From NCBI GenBank assembly GCA_044361595.1, contig JBIKIN010000013.1, forward strand, positions 1 through 64,000: 64,000 nucleotides of DNA, written 5' to 3'. The position numbers and the translations under genes were made by a program. Numbering within the stretch: position 1 is the stretch's first letter; every line of letters starts with the position of its first letter. The notes under the pieces were generated by a model. That model did not search any database. It was given only the letters and a program-made list of their open reading frames with translations, and had not been told where the DNA came from. Shown here one piece after another: positions 52,396 through 61,059 of the stretch. This stretch comes from Pseudopedobacter sp044361595 (lineage in GTDB: Bacteria > Bacteroidota > Bacteroidia > Sphingobacteriales > Sphingobacteriaceae).

Positions 52396-53313
52396 TTGGA
52401 AGAAAACATTTTAGAACAGCATATTAATTTTGGTAACTTAGAATTACTGGCCAATCAAATTGTAGAGGGTTTTATTACAGGATTACACAAAAGTCCTTTT
52501 CATGGTTTTTCTGTAGAGTTTGCAGAGCATCGTTTATATAATGAAGGAAACCCAATTAAAAACATAGATTGGAAGCTATTTGCAAGAACAGATAAGCTTT
52601 TTGTTAAAAGATTTGAGGAAGAAACAAATCTAAGATGTCAGCTTTTAATAGATAATTCTTCTTCTATGTTTTTGCCAGAAAAGGGAATTAACAAATTTCA
52701 GTTTTCGGCTTTAGCTAGTGCTGCTATTATTAATTTGTTAAAAAGACAAAGAGATGCTTTTGGCTTAAGCTTATTTGCTCAAGATTTAACATTTCATAGC
52801 CAATCAAAATCTACAACTGCACATCAAAAATTTATCATCAATAAGTTAAACCAAGATTTTTTTCAAAAAAACAGCAAAGGTTTACAAACCGATATTGTAA
52901 AAAACCTTCACCTAATTGCAGAACAAATTCACAAACGCTCTCTGGTAGTTATTTTTACCGATTTTTTCGAAAACACCTCAAATGATGGATTAGATCGTAT
53001 TTTTTCGGCACTTCAACACCTTAAATATTTAAAAAACGAAGTCATTATCTTTGATGTTTTACAAGAGAAACACGAGCTAAACTTTGATTTTGAAAACAGA
53101 CCTTATCATTTTGTAGATATTGAAACTGAAGAATATGTTAAACTTAATCCTGTTCAATATCAAAAAGCTTATCAAGAAAAAATAAAACTGTTCAAAAAAG
53201 ACTTAGACAATAAGTGCGCTCAACTTAAAATAGATTTAATTGATGTTGCAATTGAAGATGGTTTTGAAGCTGTTTTGAATGCTTGGTTAATAAAAAAGAA
53301 TAGAATGAATTAA
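52396..53313 (+). CDS. DUF58-domain protein (MoxR-associated type)
   Basis: The 305-residue protein is of the DUF58 family: NIDWKLFARTDKLFVKRFEEE (residues 55-75) and a von Willebrand-like segment QLLIDNSSSMF with downstream LVVIFTDFFEN. DUF58 proteins are usually encoded beside MoxR AAA+ ATPases and vWA membrane proteins. Here no MoxR gene is adjacent, so it is an orphan. Translation begins at TTG 52396; there is no in-frame ATG near. It has no signal peptide. Confidence 0.9.
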   Translation: MEENILEQHINFGNLELLANQIVEGFITGLHKSPFHGFSVEFAEHRLYNEGNPIKNIDWKLFARTDKLFVKRFEEETNLRCQLLIDNSSSMFLPEKGINKFQFSALASAAIINLLKRQRDAFGLSLFAQDLTFHSQSKSTTAHQKFIINKLNQDFFQKNSKGLQTDIVKNLHLIAEQIHKRSLVVIFTDFFENTSNDGLDRIFSALQHLKYLKNEVIIFDVLQEKHELNFDFENRPYHFVDIETEEYVKLNPVQYQKAYQEKIKLFKKDLDNKCAQLKIDLIDVAIEDGFEAVLNAWLIKKNRMN

Positions 53314-53334
53314 TTTTTTTCTACAACCCAAGGC

Positions 53335-53354
53335 TCTAAAATATTTTAGATTTT
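53335..53354. terminator. Palindrome between convergent DUF58 and GH43 genes
   Basis: TCTAAAATATTTTAGA at 53335-53350 is a perfect palindrome and is followed by TTTT. It may act as a weak bidirectional terminator; the stem is almost all A-T. Confidence 0.3.
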
Positions 53355-53379
53355 CTGCTAAAAATCCAATATCAATCAA

Positions 53380-54525
53380 TTATCTAATAACATTTTCTAA
53401 ACTACTTTCCCAAGAAATTATAGGCTTACTGTCTTTAAAAATTAAAGGCAACCAAATTAATTTACCTTCAGCGGCATTTTCTGGTGTCCATCTATCTCCT
53501 AAATATATAAATTGATTCTTCTTTTTAGGATGAGGAATGATGAAGGTGCTTTGTGAATAACAAGTTGTAGCTACGTCTTCTGTCTTACCAATAACTGGGT
53601 TTCCTAAATTTTCCCAAGGTCCATTTATATTTTTTGCTGCAAAAGATCTACCTGGATTTGGTTTCCAGCCTGTGGTGCCAGATGCTATTAAATAATACTT
53701 TCCCTTATTTTTAAAAATTGCTGGAGCCTCATTACTTTGCCCTTCTAATATTCTATAATATTCATTTGTAAACCCTGTATAATTATCATCCAAAAGAGAA
53801 ACATGTAAGGTTTGATTATCTTCTGATGAAGCAATATGATATGCTTTACCATTATCGTCAACAAATAAAGTCATATCTCTCGACATTTGTCCAATCTCAA
53901 AATCTCGTCTCACCATCATCCCTTCTAAAACTTTTCTTTTCCATAATTCTGGGTTTTCAGACCGCTTTACAAATGGATAATCTAATGGCTTCTGAAACTC
54001 TTTTGCCAAATTTACTGGCCAAACATTTTGATGCGGCCTAATACTATGAATGTATTTAAAAGGTCCGTTTGGGTGATCAGATACAGCTAAACCTGTCAAA
54101 GCAGCACTATATCCTTTCCCCTTTAACTCGTGATGAAACCACATAACAAAGTTTTTATTTTTTGCATTATAAATCACTTTAGGGCGTTCTAAAATACAAC
54201 CAGGCTGTAACATGCTGTTGGTATCTTGAATCATTTTTAAAGCTAAACCCTCATTTTTCCAATCTATTAAATTTTTAGATGAATAACAGCTAACGCCATC
54301 CATAGCTAAATTGCCATTCTTACCTAAACCTTTAAATTCTCCATACAAATAATAGGTATCGTTATACTTTAATACACCTGCACCATGTGCGTTAATAAGA
54401 TTGTTTTCTGTATCGTACCACAATTCTCCATTCTTCTTATTATTCTGAGCGAAGCTGTTAATTACTATCAGGTTTAAAAACAGGAATAAAATTTTACTTT
54501 TTAGGTTTATCATTACAACTTGCAT
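53380..54525 (-). CDS. Glycoside hydrolase family 43-like protein (likely GH43 subfamily 34)
   Basis: The 381-residue protein has a signal peptide (after ATG 54513 or 54525; NSFAQ cleavage region) and a five-bladed propeller with the GH43 pattern: NAHGAGVLKYNDTYYLYGEF with the putative base Asp/Asn region, LERPKVIYNAKNKNFVMWFH, and QSNEAPAIFKNKGKYYLIASG with the catalytic glutamate region. The NAHGAG start and AP-x-FK segment resemble subfamily 34, which holds exo-beta-1,3-galactanases. It lies two bases after the sulfatase gene, so both act in one pathway of sulfated or galactose-rich glycan breakdown. Confidence 0.82.
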   Translation of the reverse strand: MQVVMINLKSKILFLFLNLIVINSFAQNNKKNGELWYDTENNLINAHGAGVLKYNDTYYLYGEFKGLGKNGNLAMDGVSCYSSKNLIDWKNEGLALKMIQDTNSMLQPGCILERPKVIYNAKNKNFVMWFHHELKGKGYSAALTGLAVSDHPNGPFKYIHSIRPHQNVWPVNLAKEFQKPLDYPFVKRSENPELWKRKVLEGMMVRRDFEIGQMSRDMTLFVDDNGKAYHIASSEDNQTLHVSLLDDNYTGFTNEYYRILEGQSNEAPAIFKNKGKYYLIASGTTGWKPNPGRSFAAKNINGPWENLGNPVIGKTEDVATTCYSQSTFIIPHPKKKNQFIYLGDRWTPENAAEGKLIWLPLIFKDSKPIISWESSLENVIR

Positions 54526-54527
54526 AA

Positions 54528-55913
54528 TTAAGGTTGTTTCTTTTTAGGTTGTCTATTATTCATTAATGCTTTGTGTATTTCAAAAGTAGCTGTTGTCCAA
54601 GGTATTCCCTCAGTCCACAAAGGGTTTACTAATTTAGTTTCCCAATTTTTTAATGCACTTTCTAGGTCTTTTAATTGCGATGGGTTTGATTTGGCTAAAT
54701 CTTTTGTTTCGGCTATATTATCATCTAAATTATATAAAGCGCTACCATAATTTTTTAACCTAATTAACTTAAGATTACCAATACGAGCCGCGGCATCCTC
54801 ATCTTTACGCCAAAAAAGCATTTGATGTGGTGCATTATTGTTTTGATTGGTGATATGTTGCATTAGGTTTACACCATCAAGAGGTTTATTTTTAGGAAAT
54901 TTGATATTTGCTACTGCTAAAGAAGTGGCGTAAATATCTAAAGAAGAAGTGAGTTTGTTATATTTTTGATTAGCTAGTATTTTACCTTGCCAGCTCATAA
55001 AAAAAGGAACCCTATGACCACCTTCAAATTCGTTCCCCTTCCACCCTTTTAACGGGGCTACACTAGATTGATTGTTATGAGCACCTCCGTTATCGCTTAG
55101 AAAAAAAATCAAAGTGTTCTTTAATAAATTTTCTTGTTCTAATTTTTTGGTGATTTTTCCGACATTTTGATCTAAAGACCAAGTCATGGCGGCTAACAAT
55201 TGCCTAGGGTGACCTTCAAACCGTTTTAAATCTGCTTCTTTTGCTTCTAATGGAGTATGAACAGCATTAAAAGAAACATACATAAAAAAGGGTTTATTTT
55301 TAAACTCATCTATATAGTTTACGGCTTTATCACCTAAATCATCAGTTAAATAGCCCTCAAACTTAATTTGCTCTTTATTGTGTAATAAAGCATGAGGATT
55401 ATTTGGAGAATCATCCTGATTCTGATTATAAAAATAGTGCCTAGAACCTTCCAAAAAACCATAAAATTCATCAAACCCTCTATTATTTGGCTGGTATATT
55501 TGCTTGTTACCTAAATGCCATTTTCCCAAAGCAATAGTTTTATAGCCGCTATTTTTTAAAGCACTAGCCAAAGTTACCTCGGTAGTATCTAAGCCTAAGC
55601 CATCACCAATTCCATTACACTCAAAACCAAATCTTTGTTGATACCTTCCCGTCATTAAACCTGCTCTAGAAGGCGAACAAACAGTAGAACTGGTATGAGC
55701 ATCGGTAAAAATAACACCCTTAGAAGCTAATTTGTCAATTTCTGGTGTTAACAAATCTTTTGAACCCATAAAACCAAAATCTGCGTATCCAGCGTCATCT
55801 ATTAAAATAACAATAATATTTGGCTTGGTTATACCATCGTTATTAGTGTTAGATTTAATTGAACAAGCATAGATTAAAAAGAGCCCAAAAACTGCAAAAA
55901 GTAAAACCCTCAT
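54528..55913 (-). CDS. Exported sulfatase (S1 family, formylglycine-dependent)
   Basis: The 461-residue lipoprotein (LIYAC, Cys17) is a type I sulfatase. It has the metal aspartates D39-D40 in ILIDDAGYADFG, and the maturation motif C79-S-P-S-R with the AGLMTGRYQQR extension; Cys79 is converted to formylglycine by an enzyme not encoded here. Other family marks are ALGKWHLG and LSDNGGAHNN. It is the first gene of a two-gene unit with the GH43-like gene. The substrate is a sulfated carbohydrate, most likely galactose- or N-acetylgalactosamine-based by family likeness. Confidence 0.93.
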   Translation of the reverse strand: MRVLLFAVFGLFLIYACSIKSNTNNDGITKPNIIVILIDDAGYADFGFMGSKDLLTPEIDKLASKGVIFTDAHTSSTVCSPSRAGLMTGRYQQRFGFECNGIGDGLGLDTTEVTLASALKNSGYKTIALGKWHLGNKQIYQPNNRGFDEFYGFLEGSRHYFYNQNQDDSPNNPHALLHNKEQIKFEGYLTDDLGDKAVNYIDEFKNKPFFMYVSFNAVHTPLEAKEADLKRFEGHPRQLLAAMTWSLDQNVGKITKKLEQENLLKNTLIFFLSDNGGAHNNQSSVAPLKGWKGNEFEGGHRVPFFMSWQGKILANQKYNKLTSSLDIYATSLAVANIKFPKNKPLDGVNLMQHITNQNNNAPHQMLFWRKDEDAAARIGNLKLIRLKNYGSALYNLDDNIAETKDLAKSNPSQLKDLESALKNWETKLVNPLWTEGIPWTTATFEIHKALMNNRQPKKKQP

Positions 55914-56134
55914 CTAAATTGAATAAATTTCATTGTTAAAAACAGATGTGTTTTTATTTTTTAAATTAAATCCCATCAAAAAAATTAAAAATTATAGAAA
56001 TTATAAATTGGTTATTTATTAATGCAATTATAATTGAATGTTTTGTTTAATAATGGGGTGTTCTGATTCAATTTGGTGGGTACAAAGAACCAAGTCCTAG
56101 TTATGTATCAAAATAGAGGTTGTTAAAATAGAAT

Positions 56135-57319
56135 TTAAACCTCGTCTAAGGTTTTACAAATAACCTGACAGGCAAATTCAATCTCCTTTTCTGTGATGAT
56201 CAATGGAGGTGCAATTCGCATGGCTGTATCACAATGTAAGAACCAATCTATAATTAAGCCCTTGGCAACACATCTCTTACTCACTTCTTCTACTTGCTTA
56301 AAAGAATCTAGTTGAATTGAAAGCATTAAACCTTTTCCTCTTATTTCGTGAATTTTAGGATGCCTTAAATGCCTTTTAAAGAGTTCTTCTTTAGCAGGTA
56401 CTGAAGCTATCAAGTTTTCAGCAAGGATGGCTTCTAATGTTGCTAATCCAGCGGCACAACTAACCGGGTGCCCTCCAAATGTGGTAATATGACCTAAAAT
56501 CGGATTATCCTTTAAAACATCCATCACTTCTTTAGAAGCTATAAAAGCTCCAATTGGCATGCCCCCTCCCATTCCTTTAGCCAATAATAAAATATCAGGA
56601 ACTACGCCAAAATGTTGGAATGCGAATAGTTTTCCGGTGCGTCCAAAACCGGTCTGTATTTCATCAAAAATCAACAAAGTGCCTGTTTTAGTACATTTTT
56701 CTCTCAAAGCTTTAATGTATTCCAAGCCAGGAACTTTAACTCCTGCTTCGCCTTGTATGGCTTCTAAAATTACACATGCCGTTTGATTGGTTATTAGAGC
56801 TAAATCATCAAAATTATTGAGGCTAATAAAATGGATATCAGGTAATAACGGACGATAAGCTTGTTTATAATCTTCGTTTCCCATCACACTTAATGCACCA
56901 TGAGTGCTACCATGATAGGATTGATGGAAGGCTATAATTTGAGATCTATTGGTAAATCTTTTAGCTAATTTTAATGCTCCTTCACAAGCCTCGGCACCAG
57001 AATTGGTAAAATATACAGATGATAGTGTTGAAGGTAAAACAGATGCCAATTTCTCGGCAAATTTAACTTGAGGAGCCTGAATATACTCGCCATAAACAGT
57101 TACATGTAAATATTTATCTAACTGGTTTTTAATTGCTTCTATAACTTTAGCATGCCTATGCCCCAAATTGCTAACCGCAAAACCAGAAACTAAGTCTAAA
57201 TATTGCTTTCCTTGGGTATCTATAATATAACATCCCTCTGCCCTATCTACCTCCAATAAACGAGGAAAATCTGAGGTTTGAGCGGTATTTAAAAGAAATA
57301 ATTGTTTGTTGCTAAGCAT
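56135..57319 (-). CDS. Class III PLP aminotransferase (acetylornithine/ornithine type)
   Basis: The ATG at 57319 gives 394 residues (a GTG at 57325 would add two). It is a fold-type I, class III aminotransferase: YLDLVSGFAVSNLGHRH, the TNSGAEACEGALKLA loop near residue 107, FDEIQTGFGRTG near 220 and the PLP lysine in LLLAKGMGGGMPIGAF (about K248 from this start). Family members act on omega-amino acids such as acetylornithine, ornithine or 4-aminobutyrate. No arginine genes are adjacent, so the substrate is open. It lies divergent from a B12-type radical SAM gene. Confidence 0.92.
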   Translation of the reverse strand: MLSNKQLFLLNTAQTSDFPRLLEVDRAEGCYIIDTQGKQYLDLVSGFAVSNLGHRHAKVIEAIKNQLDKYLHVTVYGEYIQAPQVKFAEKLASVLPSTLSSVYFTNSGAEACEGALKLAKRFTNRSQIIAFHQSYHGSTHGALSVMGNEDYKQAYRPLLPDIHFISLNNFDDLALITNQTACVILEAIQGEAGVKVPGLEYIKALREKCTKTGTLLIFDEIQTGFGRTGKLFAFQHFGVVPDILLLAKGMGGGMPIGAFIASKEVMDVLKDNPILGHITTFGGHPVSCAAGLATLEAILAENLIASVPAKEELFKRHLRHPKIHEIRGKGLMLSIQLDSFKQVEEVSKRCVAKGLIIDWFLHCDTAMRIAPPLIITEKEIEFACQVICKTLDEV

Positions 57320-57411
57320 TGCCACAAAGATAAACCTTATTGTTAAAATGTAAGGAAGTAAATTAATTCATCAAACATTATCACTTTATTTTCAATAAAT
57401 TTACTGCCGAT

Positions 57412-59604
57412 TTGAAAGATTTACTCCTAATAACGCCGCCATTTACACAATTAAATACGCCCTACCCTGCAACAGCGTATTTAAAGGGATTTTTAAACAC
57501 CAAAAATATAGGTGCCTATCAAATGGATTTAGGAATTGAGGTAATTTTAGCTCTCTTTTCAAAGAATAATTTGTCTAAATTATTTGCTTACGCCGATGAA
57601 AATCAAACGATAAAACAAGCTAACGAGCAAAGAATATTTGCTTTAAAAGACGATTATATAGCTATTATTGAAGAAGTAATTGCTTTTTTACAAGGTAAAA
57701 ACCAGACTTTAGCAAGACAAATATGTACCGATGATTTTTTACCGCAAGCCTCAAGATTTGATACCTTAGATGATTTGGATTGGGCTTTTGGTAATATGGG
57801 CATGCAGGATAAAGCCAAGCATTTATCCACGCTTTTTTTAGAAGATTTATCAGATTTTATAGTCAATTGTGTTGATGAGAATTTTGGCTTCAGCCGTTAC
57901 GCCGAACGTTTAGGCCGTAGCGCCAATCAGTTTGATGAACTTTACCAGTATTTACAACAAAAAACTACGTTTATAGACGACATTACACTAGAAATTCTAG
58001 ATCGTCAATTAAATTTAATTAAGCCAAAATTAGTTTGTTTTTCGGTGCCATTTCCAGGGAATTTATATAGCGCCTTTAGGTGTGCCCAGTATATTAAAAA
58101 GCACATGCCTGATGTTAAAATTGCAATGGGTGGTGGTTTTCCAAACACCGAGTTACGTAGTTTAAAAGATAAAAGAGTATTTGAATTTTTTGATTTTATT
58201 ACATTAGATGATGGTGAACTACCCATAGAACTTTTGATTCAGCACATCAATCAAAAATCAGATAAACCACCTATTTTAAAAAGGACTTATTTATTAGAGA
58301 AAAACGAAGTTGTTTACAATAATTTCTCACTTCAGAAAGATTACCCGCAAAACCAATTAGGTACTCCAGATTATAGCGATTTATGGCTAGATCAATACAT
58401 ATCGGTGATAGAAATGGCTAACCCCATGCATAGCCTTTGGAGCGATGGTCGATGGAATAAATTAACCATGGCGCATGGTTGCTATTGGGGGAAATGTACT
58501 TTTTGCGATATTTCTTTAGATTATATTAAAGTTTACGAACCTATTGCTGCCACACTTTTAGCCGATAGAATGGAAGAAATGATTGCCCAAACCGGCGAAA
58601 ATGGATTTCATTTTGTAGATGAAGCGGCTCCACCTGCTTTAATGAGGTCTTTAGCAATAGAAATTATCAAAAGAAAACTTAAAGTTACCTGGTGGACTAA
58701 CATTCGTTTTGAGAAAAGTTTTACCCAAGATTTGTGTTACTTGCTTAAAACATCGGGCTGTATTGCAGTTTCTGGTGGTTTAGAAGTTGCATCCGATCGT
58801 TTGTTGCAATTAATAGATAAAGGTGTAACTGTTGCACAAGTGGCACAAGTGACCAATCATTTTACACAAGCAGGCGTAATGGTTCATGCTTATTTAATGT
58901 ACGGCTACCCTACTCAAACCACTCAAGAAACTATAGATAGCTTAGAAATGGTTCGTCAATTATTTGAACTAGAAATTGTACAATCTGGCTTTTGGCATCA
59001 ATTTGCATTAACGGCGCATAGTCCAGTAGGTTTAAACCCCGAGGCTTTTGGCATTATACCTGAACAAAAAACCATTGGTTTTGCCCATAACGACATAGAA
59101 TTTAAAGACAAAACCGGAATTAACCATGCTAAATTTAGTTATGGCTTAAAGAAATCGTTATATAACTACATGCATGGTATAGGTTTTGAAATGCCATTAC
59201 AAGATTGGTTTGATTTTAAAATCCCAAAAACAAGTATTCCATCTGATTACATAGAAAATTGCTTAACTGTTTTACCTACTATTAACATAAAATGGAACGG
59301 TAAAGTGCTTTGGTTAGGTAATAATCCTCAAACCGAAGAGTTTACCAAATCTAAAAAAGGAAATACTTGGCAGCTACTCAAAATCACCTTTTTTCATAAA
59401 AGGGAAACCTTAGAAATTAGCGTAGACCAAGATAAAGGCTACTGGTTTGTTGAACAATTGAAAAAATTAAATCTTAATAATTCTGACACCGTAACACTAA
59501 AAGATTTGAAAACCAGCTTTGAAGAAAATTTTCCAGATTTCGAGCTTTTTTGGTTCTCTAAACCTATTATGCAGTTAAAAGAAATTGGTTTATTGGTGGT
59601 TTAA
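57412..59604 (+). CDS. B12-binding-type radical SAM protein with CX4CX2C cluster motif
   Basis: The 730-residue protein begins at TTG 57412. Residues 1-290 resemble a cobalamin-binding domain as in BchE-like enzymes (LITPPFTQLNTPYPATAYLKG; PKLVCFSVPFPGNLYSAFRC; IAMGGGFPNTELR). The radical SAM cluster motif is GC357-YWGK-C362-TF-C365-D, with four residues between the first two cysteines instead of the usual three. The TIM barrel continues to about residue 560 (GGLEVASDRLLQLIDKGVTV), followed by a C-terminal domain of about 170 residues. Substrate and product are unknown. It is alone on its strand, 92 bases from the divergent aminotransferase start. Confidence 0.88.
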   Translation: MKDLLLITPPFTQLNTPYPATAYLKGFLNTKNIGAYQMDLGIEVILALFSKNNLSKLFAYADENQTIKQANEQRIFALKDDYIAIIEEVIAFLQGKNQTLARQICTDDFLPQASRFDTLDDLDWAFGNMGMQDKAKHLSTLFLEDLSDFIVNCVDENFGFSRYAERLGRSANQFDELYQYLQQKTTFIDDITLEILDRQLNLIKPKLVCFSVPFPGNLYSAFRCAQYIKKHMPDVKIAMGGGFPNTELRSLKDKRVFEFFDFITLDDGELPIELLIQHINQKSDKPPILKRTYLLEKNEVVYNNFSLQKDYPQNQLGTPDYSDLWLDQYISVIEMANPMHSLWSDGRWNKLTMAHGCYWGKCTFCDISLDYIKVYEPIAATLLADRMEEMIAQTGENGFHFVDEAAPPALMRSLAIEIIKRKLKVTWWTNIRFEKSFTQDLCYLLKTSGCIAVSGGLEVASDRLLQLIDKGVTVAQVAQVTNHFTQAGVMVHAYLMYGYPTQTTQETIDSLEMVRQLFELEIVQSGFWHQFALTAHSPVGLNPEAFGIIPEQKTIGFAHNDIEFKDKTGINHAKFSYGLKKSLYNYMHGIGFEMPLQDWFDFKIPKTSIPSDYIENCLTVLPTINIKWNGKVLWLGNNPQTEEFTKSKKGNTWQLLKITFFHKRETLEISVDQDKGYWFVEQLKKLNLNNSDTVTLKDLKTSFEENFPDFELFWFSKPIMQLKEIGLLVV

Positions 59605-59612
59605 GTTTGTTA

Positions 59613-60305
59613 TCAGTTAATTTTATTCTTAGCAATAACATAAGCCTTCATTCCGGTTCTAATTCTAAAACCTACTTTCTCATATAATTTAATAGCGGCT
59701 GCATTATCAGCTCTTACATGCAAAAACGGAATTTCTTGTTGCTTCAAAATTTGATTTACCTGTTTTACTATTAACTCGTAAGCATATCCTTTACCTAAAA
59801 AATCTGGATGGGTACAAACAGCACTAACTTCTCTAAATTGATAGGGGTTAAATCTTTGCCCGTTCATGGCCGCTAATTTATTATCCTCAAAAAATGCAAT
59901 ATAATTCCCAAAATCTAAGGTTTTATTTTCAAATGGACCAGGCTTTGTTAATGCTATCAACGCTTTAATTTCTTCAACATGAGTATTATTTAGATTTTGA
60001 ATATCCAGCTTATTTTCATTCTTTATCAGATTAACACCCTCAAAAACAAATTGACACATATCAATTTCAGCAATTAAATTCCAGGGTATTGGGATCTCAA
60101 TTTCGCTTATTGAGAAAAGAATAAAAACTCCATCATCAGGGTGATTTCTATAAAGCCAATTAAAATTATCTTCACTAAAATCCTTAAAAGCAGCAAAAGA
60201 AGCCATCTCTCTTCTGTAAAATAATGCATTGCTATCTCCTATTGCAAACTGATTATGATTAGAGATTAATGAATGATAAATTGGATTATCTAGTATGTGG
60301 CTCAA
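59613..60305 (-). CDS. GNAT-family N-acetyltransferase (FR47-like)
   Basis: The 230-residue protein has an unusual N-terminal half (residues 1-100) and a C-terminal FR47-like GNAT domain: AMNGQRFNPYQFREVSAVCTHPDFLGKGYAYELI with the acetyl-CoA loop near residue 165-172, HVRADNAAAIKLYEKVGF near 195 and a closing GFRIRTGMKAYVIAK. It should acetylate a small amine or peptide. Translation probably starts at TTG 60305 since no nearby ATG suits. It is convergent with the radical SAM gene and single. Confidence 0.87.
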   Translation of the reverse strand: MSHILDNPIYHSLISNHNQFAIGDSNALFYRREMASFAAFKDFSEDNFNWLYRNHPDDGVFILFSISEIEIPIPWNLIAEIDMCQFVFEGVNLIKNENKLDIQNLNNTHVEEIKALIALTKPGPFENKTLDFGNYIAFFEDNKLAAMNGQRFNPYQFREVSAVCTHPDFLGKGYAYELIVKQVNQILKQQEIPFLHVRADNAAAIKLYEKVGFRIRTGMKAYVIAKNKIN

Positions 60306-60456
60306 AACTGTTGATCTTAAATTTAAAATTCAAATTTATGAAAGATTAAGATTAGCCAAGAGTTTAAACCTAAATAAGAATTTATTCTTACATTAAACTA
60401 ATTATTTCCTTAATTTAACTTCTTAAAATTTTCTAAAAAATCACAATCATAAAAGC

Positions 60457-60867
60457 ATGCAAGCATTTCATTACGCATTTAAAGTAAAAGATATAGAAAG
60501 TACTAAAAAATTTTATGGCGATATTTTAGGTTGTAAACTGGGAAGAGAGACTAAAAATTGGGTCGATTTTGATTTTTTTGGTCATCAATTATCAGCTCAT
60601 GTTTCTTTTAACTTACCAGATTTAGATTATTGTGGTATAGTTGATGGTATTAATGTCCCTATTCCACATTATGGATGTATTTTGGATTATAAAAATTTTG
60701 AACTAATTGTAAATAGATTTAAAAAAAGTCAAGTTCAATTCGTTATAAATCCTCAAATTAGATATGAAGGAGAAATTGCTGAACAAAAAACCATGTTTGT
60801 TTTAGACTTTAGTAATAATCCTATAGAATTTAAATGCTTTAAAAATCCTGAAGCTATATTTATTTGA
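60457..60867 (+). CDS. VOC-superfamily protein (glyoxalase/dioxygenase fold)
   Basis: The 136-residue protein is a two-module vicinal-oxygen-chelate protein: FHYAFKVKDIESTKKFYGDILGC starts the first beta-alpha-beta-beta-beta unit, and YGCILDYKNFELIVNRFKKSQV the second. Candidate metal ligands are His5 (in FHYAF), His54 or His73-region residues, and a late Glu in NPIEFKCFK. Enzymes of this fold include glyoxalases, fosfomycin-resistance proteins and dioxygenases; the substrate cannot be told. It has no neighbours on its strand within 190 bases. Confidence 0.85.
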   Translation: MQAFHYAFKVKDIESTKKFYGDILGCKLGRETKNWVDFDFFGHQLSAHVSFNLPDLDYCGIVDGINVPIPHYGCILDYKNFELIVNRFKKSQVQFVINPQIRYEGEIAEQKTMFVLDFSNNPIEFKCFKNPEAIFI

Positions 60868-61059
60868 AATTTATTACTATAAAGCCTATTTGACACCAAA
60901 AAACCAGCTTTTTATCCATCAAATAGTATTAAAATATAGTTACCAAATATTTAAAATTAAACTTGAGGAAACAATTGTGTCCTAAATAGTCAAAATTTCA
61001 TTACAAATGATTTACATTTTAATTTTTTAAAGTTATATTTAGTTTTAAATTCATATTTT

